From: Salibaculum sp035270045
Lineage (GTDB): Bacteria; Pseudomonadota; Alphaproteobacteria; Rhodobacterales; Rhodobacteraceae
Direction of reading: 5' to 3'
DNA length: 64,000 nt
Assembly: GCF_035270045.1 (NCBI RefSeq)
Contig: NZ_DATFIP010000004.1
Span: 45,288 to 109,287 of the forward strand
Below the pieces are notes generated by a model that did not search any database, had not been told where the DNA came from, and saw only the letters and a program-made list of their open reading frames with translations. This document shows, in pieces, positions 57,528-64,000 of the stretch; position 1 is the stretch's first letter, and every line of letters starts with the position of its first letter. The translations under genes and the position numbers were made by a program.

Positions 57528-58325
57528 TCAGTCCTTCAGGGACAGGACCATCCCGTCATGGGCGGGTATGACATTTGCGGGTGTCTCGGCATCCACCGTT
57601 GCCCAATCCAGGTCGATGTGCATGTTGGTCAGCACCGCGCGGTCCGGCGCGGCGCGCGCGATCCATTCCAGGCTCTTGGCAAGGTGGGCATGGGTCGGGT
57701 GCGGGTCACGGCGCAGCGCGTCGAGGATCCAAAGGTCCAGCCCCTCCAGGTGTGGCCAGGCCGCGTCCGGAATATCGGCGACGTCGGGCAGGTACGCCGC
57801 GTTGCCGATACGGAACCCGAGCGCCTCGATTGATCCGTGATCCACCGCGAAGGGTGTGAAGGTGATCGGCCCGCCCGCGCCCTCTATGGTCACGTCGCCG
57901 TCAATGGTGTGGAGGTTGCAGATCGGCGGATAGGGCGATCCTTCGGGCTGCACGAAGGCATAGCCGAAACGCGACAACAGCTGCTGGCCGGTATCGCCGT
58001 CGGTCCAGACCGGCAGTTGGCGCCGCATGTTGAAGACGATCATGCGCAGGTCGTCCAACCCGTGTACGTGGTCGGCATGCGAATGGGTATACAGCACGGC
58101 GTCGAGTTCGCCGATACCCGCGTCCAGCAACTGCTGACGCAGGTCGGGCGAGGTATCGATGAGCACCCGTGTAACGCCGTTCGGCCCCTGCTGCGTGACC
58201 AGCAGCGAACAGCGGGTGCGGCGGTTGCGCGGATCGTCGGGATCGCAATCTCCCCAGTGCCCGCCCAGGCGGGGCACGCCCCCCGAGGAGCCGCAGCCCA
58301 ATATGCGCAGACGTGTTTCACCCAT
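57528..58325 (-). CDS. MBL-fold metallo-hydrolase (PhnP-like)
   Basis: A 265-residue metallo-beta-lactamase-fold hydrolase. It begins LRILGCGSSGGVPRLGGHWG and has the metal site YTHSHADHVHGLDDLR, then LPDVADIP and NMHIDLDW as further ligands. It resembles PhnP-type phosphodiesterases, but the gene is beside tatD and holB rather than phn genes, the conserved neighbourhood in Alphaproteobacteria. The exact substrate is unknown. Its ATG overlaps the tatD stop (ATGA). Confidence 0.9.
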   Translation of the reverse strand: MGETRLRILGCGSSGGVPRLGGHWGDCDPDDPRNRRTRCSLLVTQQGPNGVTRVLIDTSPDLRQQLLDAGIGELDAVLYTHSHADHVHGLDDLRMIVFNMRRQLPVWTDGDTGQQLLSRFGYAFVQPEGSPYPPICNLHTIDGDVTIEGAGGPITFTPFAVDHGSIEALGFRIGNAAYLPDVADIPDAAWPHLEGLDLWILDALRRDPHPTHAHLAKSLEWIARAAPDRAVLTNMHIDLDWATVDAETPANVIPAHDGMVLSLKD

Positions 58326-59128
58326 CAGGCGGCTGCCTGCCAACGGGCGGCCTTTGCAAACAGCCGGTCGAAGTTATCCGTCGTTTGCCGGGCGAAATCG
58401 TCATAGTCCATGCCGAAAACTTCGGCCCCGACCGCGGCGGTATGCGCGGTGTAGGCCGGTTCGTTGCGGCGTCCGCGATGCGGCGGCGGCGCCAGGTAGG
58501 GGCTGTCGGTTTCCACGAGAACCCGGTCCACCGGCGCCGCGGCAAAGATGTCGCGGACCTCTTGCGACTTGGGGAAGGTCGCGATGCCGGACATGGACAG
58601 GTAGAACCCCATCTCCAGCGCCGCGCACGCCAGCTCAGGGCCAGAGGAATAGCAGTGCATGACGCAAGGATAGGCGCCGTTGTCATAGCCCTCGCGCAGT
58701 ATCGCGGCCATGTCCGTATCCGCGTCGCGGGCATGGATGATCAGGGGCAGCCCGGTCTCGCGCGCCGCGTCGATATGGACGCGCAGGGATTGCCGCTGCG
58801 CTTCGGCGCTGTCGGCGGTGTAGTGGTAATCAAGCCCGGTTTCGCCGATGCCGACGAACTTGGCGTGCCGGGCCAGCGCGACAAGGTCATCGACCGCTGC
58901 CAGCGGCTCCTCGGCGGCGCTCATCGGGTGGGTTCCCGCGGCGTAGAAGACGGGGTCATGCGCTTCGGCGATGGCGCGGACCCTGGGTTCATGGCGCAGG
59001 CGCGTGCAGATGGTGACCATGCGCGCCACGCCTGCCGCCTTTGCCCGTGCGATGACATCGGGCAGTTCGCCCTCGAAATCGGGGAAATCAAGGTGGCAAT
59101 GGCTATCGACGAGTCGCGCGTGGGTCAT
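58325..59128 (-). CDS. tatD: TatD-family metal-dependent deoxyribonuclease
   Basis: A 267-residue TIM-barrel hydrolase with DNase activity in known homologues (YcfH/TatD). Metal ligands appear in LVDSHCHLDF, GIGETGLDYHY, PLIIHARDA, MHCYSSG and VLVETDSPYLAP. It follows holB by 9 bp and is coupled to the MBL hydrolase gene. Confidence 0.94.
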   Translation of the reverse strand: MTHARLVDSHCHLDFPDFEGELPDVIARAKAAGVARMVTICTRLRHEPRVRAIAEAHDPVFYAAGTHPMSAAEEPLAAVDDLVALARHAKFVGIGETGLDYHYTADSAEAQRQSLRVHIDAARETGLPLIIHARDADTDMAAILREGYDNGAYPCVMHCYSSGPELACAALEMGFYLSMSGIATFPKSQEVRDIFAAAPVDRVLVETDSPYLAPPPHRGRRNEPAYTAHTAAVGAEVFGMDYDDFARQTTDNFDRLFAKAARWQAAA

Positions 59129-59137
59129 TTCACCCCG

Positions 59138-60289
59138 TCAGGCTGTGGTGGTATTCGCGGTGGTGCTTTGCACCGTCTGCTCGATCCTGAACAGGGTATC
59201 TAGAATGAGAAGGGCAGGGTCAAGGTTGACGGCCTTGCCGTGGCGGGTGCGATCCGAGACCTCTTGCGCGAGGTCGGCCCAGGCACGCGCGGCGCTGGCA
59301 TCGGGGGCGAGGCGGGCCAGCAAGCGGGCCTCCCCGGGGGCGGCCTGGTCGGTTGGGGGTCCCTCCAGCCCGGTCCGCGCGGCCCGCGACAGGAACCGGT
59401 CGATCAGGTCCAGCGTCAGCGTGAAGCGGGCATCGCTGCCCCGGCCCGCGCTGGTTTCGGCCAGCTTGATCGCCCTTGGCCGGTCGAACCCGGCGGGCGC
59501 GTCAACCAAGCTGACCAGTTCGCCATAGATTGCCAGCCCGTCGAGGTTGACCAGGCGGATCGCCTCGCCCACCGAGCCGCCGGTAAGCGCGGCCAGCGCC
59601 GCGGGGGCGTCCGTGTGGCTGTCGGCCTGCGCCAGGGCGTGTCCCATGTCGTCGGGGGTCAGCAAACCGCAGCGCAGCACCCGGCAGCGCGACCGGATCG
59701 TCGGCAGCAGCCGAGACGGCTGATGCGCCACCATCAGCACCGTGGCCCCCTCGGGCGGTTCTTCCAGCAGCTTGAGGATTGCGTTGGCGGCGTTCACGTT
59801 CATCTCGTCGGCGGCGTCCACGATCACCACCCGCCGACCGCCATCGGCGGCGGACATGCCGAAGAACCCGCGCAGCTTGCGGACCTCCTCGACCGTGATC
59901 ACGGTCTTGAGCTTTTCGGTCTTTTCTTCCCAGGCCCGCCGCAGCACGAACAGCCGCGGATGCGCGCCCGAGGCCAGAAGCCGCATGTCGGGGTGTTCTG
60001 GATCGACATCCAGCCGGTCAGGCTCTGGCGGCGCATCGCCGAACAGCCCGTCCTCTGTCTCCGCGCGGGGTTGCGACAGAAGGAACCCGGCAATCTTCCA
60101 GGCCAGCGTCGCCTTTCCCACGCCGCGCGGCCCGGTGATAAGCCACCCCGAGTGCAGCCGCCCGGTGTTGAAACTGTCCAGGAACTCGGCCTCGGCGGCC
60201 TGCTGGCCATAGAGGGTGCGAGTCTCGCGCGGGTGCGGTGCGCCCTCGACCTGGTCGGGCAGGGGGCGGTCCTCGGGGGCAGTGGCCAT
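59138..60289 (-). CDS. holB: DNA polymerase III subunit delta prime
   Basis: A 383-residue clamp-loader subunit. The AAA+ region has a P-loop-like GPRGVGKATLAWKIAGF, VVIVDAADEMNVNAANAILKLLEEPP and the sensor-type PTIRSRCRVLRC (SRC motif). The C-terminal region is helical. It is longer than the Escherichia coli HolB, as is usual in Alphaproteobacteria. The ATG overlaps the tmk stop. Confidence 0.93.
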   Translation of the reverse strand: MATAPEDRPLPDQVEGAPHPRETRTLYGQQAAEAEFLDSFNTGRLHSGWLITGPRGVGKATLAWKIAGFLLSQPRAETEDGLFGDAPPEPDRLDVDPEHPDMRLLASGAHPRLFVLRRAWEEKTEKLKTVITVEEVRKLRGFFGMSAADGGRRVVIVDAADEMNVNAANAILKLLEEPPEGATVLMVAHQPSRLLPTIRSRCRVLRCGLLTPDDMGHALAQADSHTDAPAALAALTGGSVGEAIRLVNLDGLAIYGELVSLVDAPAGFDRPRAIKLAETSAGRGSDARFTLTLDLIDRFLSRAARTGLEGPPTDQAAPGEARLLARLAPDASAARAWADLAQEVSDRTRHGKAVNLDPALLILDTLFRIEQTVQSTTANTTTA

Positions 60290-60891
60290 CAGGCCCCCTC
60301 GCGCGCGGCCAGCTGCGCGGCGACCTCGGCGGCCACGGCCTGCGCATCCCGGTTCCCGTCGATGACCACGCAGCGATCCGGGTGGTCCCGGGCCAGGTGA
60401 AGAAAGCCATGGCGCAGCGTTTCCTGGAAGCCGAGTCCGAATTCCTCGAAACGGTCCTCGCCCGAACCGCGGGCCAGGCCGCGATCCAGCGCGAGGCCGG
60501 GGTCCATGTCGATGACAAAGGTCAGGTCAGGTTCGCGCCCGATCATCAGCGCGTGCAGGCGATCCACCGTGGCGCGCAGCGCGCCACGGGTGGCGCCCTG
60601 GTAGATGCGGGTGGAATCGGCGAAGCGGTCGCAGATCACGGTCCTGCCCGCGGCCAGCGCGGGCTGGATGGTCTTTTCGAGGTGGTCGCGTCGGGCGGCG
60701 GTGAACAGCAGGATCTCGGTCTCGGCCGACCAGCGGTCAGTGTCCCCGGTCAGCAGCAGCCGGCGGATCTCCTCCGCACCGGGGCTGCCGCCCGGTTCGC
60801 GGGTCAAAACGGCGTCGGGCAGCCGGTCGGCCAGCAGCCGCGCCTGGGTGGATTTGCCCGAGCCGTCGATGCCTTCGAAGGTGATGAACAT
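60289..60891 (-). CDS. tmk: Thymidylate kinase
   Basis: A 200-residue enzyme that phosphorylates dTMP to dTDP. P-loop: FITFEGIDGSGKSTQARLLA; the DR-type motif is VICDRFADSTRIYQG; TREPGGSPGAEEIRRLLL is the typical substrate loop. It is coupled to holB, a frequent pairing. Confidence 0.96.
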   Translation of the reverse strand: MFITFEGIDGSGKSTQARLLADRLPDAVLTREPGGSPGAEEIRRLLLTGDTDRWSAETEILLFTAARRDHLEKTIQPALAAGRTVICDRFADSTRIYQGATRGALRATVDRLHALMIGREPDLTFVIDMDPGLALDRGLARGSGEDRFEEFGLGFQETLRHGFLHLARDHPDRCVVIDGNRDAQAVAAEVAAQLAAREGA

Positions 60892-60918
60892 GCAGGGCCG
60901 CCCGGAAATGCCTTGATC

Positions 60919-62109
60919 TCAGGCGCCTTCCTCGGGCCCGGTCCCCTCGTTGTCAAGGAACTTGGCCACCAGCACCTCGGCGGCGACCCGCAGCCGCGAG
61001 GCGAAGCCGCCGCGCGCCACGTCCTCGTCCGCAACCAGTGGGGCGCGCGTTTCGGGCAGATCGCCAAGCCGGATCACCAGTTCGGCGATTTCGTCGCCCG
61101 CGGTGATCGGGGCTTCGACGGGGCCGTTGTAGATGACTTCGGCCTCGATGTCGCGTGATGCCGTCAGGGGAACCAGCATCGACAGGTCCTCTTTCACCGA
61201 GAGACCTACGAAGGGGCGTTCGCCCATCCAGACCTCGGCCTCGGCCAGCCGTGTCCCGGCTTTGGCGACGCCGCGTTCGGCGAACTGACGGAAGGCCCAG
61301 TTGATGATCTTCTCGGCCTCTTCGGCGCGGGCCCGGGCGGTTTCCAGTCCCGTGATCGCGAAGATCACGCGGCGATCGCCCTGCTTGGCGCTGCCCACGA
61401 GGCCATAGCCTGCCTCCTGGGTATGACCAGTCTTGAGTCCGTCGGCCCCGATCTCCAGCCCCAGCAACGGATTGCGGTTGCGGACGTTCTGCGGCGCGCG
61501 GCCGTCGAATTCGTAGCGCTGTTCGGCGAAGAGCGGGTAGAAGGTCGGGAAATCGGTGATGAGCCGGTCGGCCAGGACGCCCAGGTCATGCATTGACATG
61601 CGCTGGCCCGCCGCTGGCCACCCGTTGGAATTGATGAAGGTTGAACTCATCATCCCCAGGTTCTCTGCGCGGGCGGTCATCATGCGAGCGAAGCCCGCCT
61701 CGGTGCCATCCGGCGACAGCGCCTCGCCCAGTACGCAGGATGCATCGTTGCCCGAGAGCACCACGACCCCGCGCAGCAGGTCCTCGACCCGGACCCGGTC
61801 GCTCGGATCGAGGAACATCGTGGAGCCCCGGTATTCGAAGCAGTGCTGAGAAACGGGCAGCACGTCATCCACGCCCAGGCGCCCGTCGGCAATGGCTTCG
61901 AAGGCCATGTAGAGCGTCATGAGCTTGGACATGGAGGCCGGCGGCAGCGGCTGGTCCGCGTTCTTTTCCAGCAGAACCGTGTCGGTGGTCTGGTCCAGCA
62001 CGTAGGCCGCCTCGGCGCGGGTGTCGAAACTCTGCGCCAGCGGGGCTTGCGCCACGGCGAGCACGAGCACGGCGGCCAGCAGAAAAGGCGTCGGAATCAG
62101 GCGGATCAT
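60919..62109 (-). CDS. D-alanyl-D-alanine carboxypeptidase (DacA/DacC type)
   Basis: A 396-residue penicillin-binding protein 5-like enzyme that removes the terminal D-alanine from peptidoglycan stem peptides. A signal peptide (IPTPFLLAAVLVLAVAQAPLA) is followed by the catalytic motifs SMSK, SGND and KTGHTQEAGYG, in the usual order. The C-terminal beta-rich domain (about residues 280-370) and tail fit the family. The ATG at 62109 begins the signal; the frame is open a little further upstream. It is 30 bp after the SPOR-domain gene. Confidence 0.94.
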   Translation of the reverse strand: MIRLIPTPFLLAAVLVLAVAQAPLAQSFDTRAEAAYVLDQTTDTVLLEKNADQPLPPASMSKLMTLYMAFEAIADGRLGVDDVLPVSQHCFEYRGSTMFLDPSDRVRVEDLLRGVVVLSGNDASCVLGEALSPDGTEAGFARMMTARAENLGMMSSTFINSNGWPAAGQRMSMHDLGVLADRLITDFPTFYPLFAEQRYEFDGRAPQNVRNRNPLLGLEIGADGLKTGHTQEAGYGLVGSAKQGDRRVIFAITGLETARARAEEAEKIINWAFRQFAERGVAKAGTRLAEAEVWMGERPFVGLSVKEDLSMLVPLTASRDIEAEVIYNGPVEAPITAGDEIAELVIRLGDLPETRAPLVADEDVARGGFASRLRVAAEVLVAKFLDNEGTGPEEGA

Positions 62110-62139
62110 GGCGTGTGCGTCCTTGGGCGCCAAGGGTGA

Positions 62140-63024
62140 TCAGTTGGTGACGAAATAGGCGTCAGAGAACCCCATGCCGCGCACTTGCTCGCGGATGGCG
62201 GCGCGGTCCCCGGCAGAGGACGCGGGGCCCACGATCACGCGCCAGAAGGTCCGGCCCTGGCTTTCCTGTTCCAGGACGGTGGGCACGATGCCGTTGCCGC
62301 GAAGCCGGTCGGCGGTGCGGGTGGCGTTTGCCTCGATCGAGAAGATGCCGATCTGGACATAGGGTTTGTCCAATTCGCCGGCGGAGGCCGGGACAGGGGC
62401 AGGGGCTGCGGCGGGCGCGGTGGCGCCGGCGCCAGCCTCGGCGGCCTCGATGGCAAGAGCCGCGCCGGCGATCGGGTCCGTCTCGGCGTTCTCGTCCAGC
62501 GGGGCGGCGCTGATTTCTTCGGGGCTGTCGAAATCGGCAGTCGGGTCCGGATCAGGCTCGCTCACCTCCTCGCGGCGCAGTGCAGTCACCTGGAGCTCGG
62601 TCGGACTCCCGGCCAGCATTTCCAGGGCTTCGGCGGCATCCGAGGAAACCTGAAGCCGCGGCCCGGGCGTGTCGCGCTCGCGACGGAACAGGGCGCCTAT
62701 CACGAAGCTGCCATTCTCCTCGTTGCGGATGATGACCCGTTCGGGGGTATCGACACCGGGATGTGCCACCCAGACCCCGCCCAGCGAGGGGCGCCCGTCC
62801 CAAAGACCGGGTTCGGTCACCTGGAAGACCTCGGGCGCCTCGACGTCGCGTTCGACCAACTGGACCGACTGGCCCTCTGCCGCGCCTGCCTGCGCATTTG
62901 CTTCGCCCGGTGCCGTCCCCGCGCCAGGGCCGAATCCCTCGAAGCCGTCGCAGCCCGCGAGGGCGATCAGCAGGGCCCCGGTAACCAGGAACCTGCATGC
63001 GGATGTTCGATGTGTGCCTGTCAT
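62140..63024 (-). CDS. SPOR-domain lipoprotein
   Basis: A 294-residue exported protein. The signal ends in a lipobox (LLIALAGC), so it is probably lipid-anchored. A low-complexity Ala/Pro region (about residues 185-210) leads to a C-terminal SPOR domain (YVQIGIFSIEANATRTADRL, then GRTFWRVIVGPASS and GFSDAYFVTN), which binds denuded peptidoglycan at the division site. It lies directly upstream of the D,D-carboxypeptidase gene. The ATG at 63024 follows ACAAGGGCAAGAC. Confidence 0.88.
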   Translation of the reverse strand: MTGTHRTSACRFLVTGALLIALAGCDGFEGFGPGAGTAPGEANAQAGAAEGQSVQLVERDVEAPEVFQVTEPGLWDGRPSLGGVWVAHPGVDTPERVIIRNEENGSFVIGALFRRERDTPGPRLQVSSDAAEALEMLAGSPTELQVTALRREEVSEPDPDPTADFDSPEEISAAPLDENAETDPIAGAALAIEAAEAGAGATAPAAAPAPVPASAGELDKPYVQIGIFSIEANATRTADRLRGNGIVPTVLEQESQGRTFWRVIVGPASSAGDRAAIREQVRGMGFSDAYFVTN

Positions 63025-63276
63025 GTCTTGCCCTTGTTCCCGCGCCGGCTGCCCGGTCTTCTGGTTCGGTGGTCCGGTCCCGCCATTGGTCTGCCGGTCC
63101 TGCAGCGGATCGCCAGCGACTCCATCCACACGGATCGGATCTGCCGCGCCCCTGTTTGAGTGACAGTAGCCCGCCGTGCCGTTTTGTGAAAGCACTGTTG
63201 AGGCGGTTCGGCGGATTTCCACACCTCGGTTTGCGCTTCCAGAATCGCTCGCATCCCCTTACTCGGACCTGACACA

Positions 63277-63366
63277 GGAGGAGTGGCAGAGTGGTCGATT
63301 GCACCGGTCTTGAAAACCGGCGTGCGTGAAAGCGTACCGTGGGTTCGAATCCCACCTCCTCCGCCA
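63277..63366 (+). tRNA. tRNA-Ser (anticodon UGA)
   Basis: A 90-nt cloverleaf with a 7-bp acceptor stem (GGAGGAG / CTCCTCC), discriminator G and encoded CCA (63364-63366). The anticodon stem CCGGT/ACCGG encloses CTTGAAA with anticodon TGA at 63311-63313. A long variable arm and the T-loop GGTTCGAATCC are present, as expected for a serine tRNA. Serine tRNAs are frequent integration sites, and the DNA to the right is of mixed character. Confidence 0.97.
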
Positions 63367-63760
63367 AGTAAGTCAGGCAAGCTGTTGAAACGGAGTCATT
63401 TTTTCTGAAGTAGAATACGCTCATCCCCCAGGATGTCCCTCACGCTCGCGTGGACCGGCTCGGAACATCTTGCATTGCCACGGCTGAGATCGGAGAAAAC
63501 GGGAGCAGGGCCAGAGTCGCTCTGCAAGCAGGATCCAGTGCCACAGTTGACCGACGAGCCTGCAGTGGATACCCAGAAGCCGTCGGGGCTACCTTCCACT
63601 GTCGGGTCGAGCGGTGTCGCATCACCCCTCGCCGTCGGTTTTCTCGAAAACCGGGCCCCGACAGCCCACCCTAACCGCCTGCCCATCCGTTCGATGTACT
63701 AGAAGACCTGCGCGGCAGAAGCCGTCAGCTGCAATAGGCCAAAAGATCAAACAGTCTTTG
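63367..63760. other. 394-bp region downstream of tRNA-Ser without a recognisable gene
   Basis: Composition is less GC-rich than the core genes. A T6 run at 63404-63409 just after the tRNA may help end its transcript. Short frames on both strands have no family resemblance. It could be the edge of an inserted element. Confidence 0.45.
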
Positions 63761-64000
63761 TCACGTTTTGCGTCGCCACTCTGCGAGCGAAACGACACCT
63801 GTCGCCTGTTGTGTCTCTTGCCACGCGGCCCGCTCGGCTGTGGCCCGATCCTGCCCACCACAAAATTCACGGATTGCGGCGCGTTCTTCATAAAGGTCGC
63901 GGGCGAGCTCCTCCGGCGTCATTTCAGGATCGGGGGCGCGCACAGTTCCTACTTTTCCTACAGTTCCTACTTTTCGGGTCTCGCCCGCCTCCCGAGTAGG
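63761..64000 (-). CDS. C-terminal end of an unidentified protein, running off the window
   Basis: The frame is open without interruption from the right edge of the window to a TGA at 63761, giving 79 codons of a larger gene. The visible end reads TRKVGTVGKVGTVRAPDPE, then MTPEELARDLYEERAAIREF and ATGVVSLAEWRRKT. An internal GTG at 63943 could be a start, but continuity and the repeat make a truncated longer gene more likely. The basic K-V-G-T-V-G repeats recall linkers in replication or mobile-element proteins; this is only an impression. Confidence 0.55.
   Translation of the reverse strand, partial: PTREAGETRKVGTVGKVGTVRAPDPEMTPEELARDLYEERAAIREFCGGQDRATAERAAWQETQQATGVVSLAEWRRKT
63942..63977. 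repeat. 18-bp tandem repeat within the truncated gene
   Basis: ACAGTTCCTACTTTTC occurs at 63942-63957 and again at 63960-63975, a period of exactly 18 bp. On the coding strand it encodes six-residue units KVGTVG and KVGTVR. Only two copies are in the window. Confidence 0.7.

Overview
The window is a 64 kb chromosomal piece of a high-GC alphaproteobacterium, most likely of the Rhodobacterales / Roseobacter group. This rests on gene content: an RpoHII-type sigma factor behind a promoter resembling the Rhodobacter sigma-E consensus, a hisS-hisZ-hisG operon with short-form HisG, a DUF1489 protein, a cobalamin-dependent ribonucleotide reductase, a urease operon in the order ureD-A-(small peptide)-B-C-E-F-G, and a polyamine-type ABC transporter with enlarged permeases. 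No species is claimed. Most of the window is densely packed core genome, with many neighbouring genes overlapping by 4 bases.

Region by region: 1-6.6 kb runs rightward (rpoH, chaN-like, coaBC, dut, a membrane-anchored MoeB/ThiF protein, an M3 oligopeptidase). 6.6-8.4 kb runs leftward (81-aa protein, CDF cation exporter, SH3-domain exported protein). At 8.5 kb lies a rightward 2-hydroxyacid dehydrogenase, then leftward panC-panB. At 11.6-14.1 kb is a dimethylglycine/sarcosine dehydrogenase-like flavoprotein with a folate-binding GcvT half. 14.15-18.06 kb holds leftward dabB-dabA (DAB inorganic-carbon accumulation) and a divergent LysR gene; the AT-rich gap between them carries two similar palindromes. 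A DAO-family oxidoreductase and a frameshifted GT25 glycosyltransferase follow.

21.4-30.5 kb is one leftward purine-salvage unit: xdhA-xdhB-xdhC, a nucleoside/purine ABC ATPase, two permeases and a BMP-family binding protein. Then come an ArsR-type regulator, dnaE, slyX, hisS-hisZ-hisG, a DUF1489 gene and nrdJ.

41.3-45.6 kb is the accessory-looking part. It has long gaps, a strong isolated hairpin, an unidentified 103-aa gene, the C-terminal stump of a GMC oxidoreductase, an NAD-binding/SAF-domain protein, a possible WbsX-like remnant, an AT-rich glycosyltransferase-like gene, and about 660 bp without a recognisable gene. It looks like a decayed, partly imported polysaccharide-type locus.

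45.6-50.7 kb is the complete urease operon, with a 52-residue His-rich membrane peptide between ureA and ureB. 51.1-56.5 kb is a four-gene polyamine-type ABC operon; one permease has a periplasmic insertion of about 275 residues and the other has extra membrane segments. 56.6-63.0 kb is a leftward housekeeping cluster (SPOR lipoprotein, D,D-carboxypeptidase, tmk, holB, tatD, MBL-fold hydrolase, AEC transporter). The window ends with tRNA-Ser(UGA) and the C-terminal end of a leftward gene whose codons form an 18-bp tandem repeat, running off the right edge. Family assignments come from reading translations and motifs; no database search was possible.
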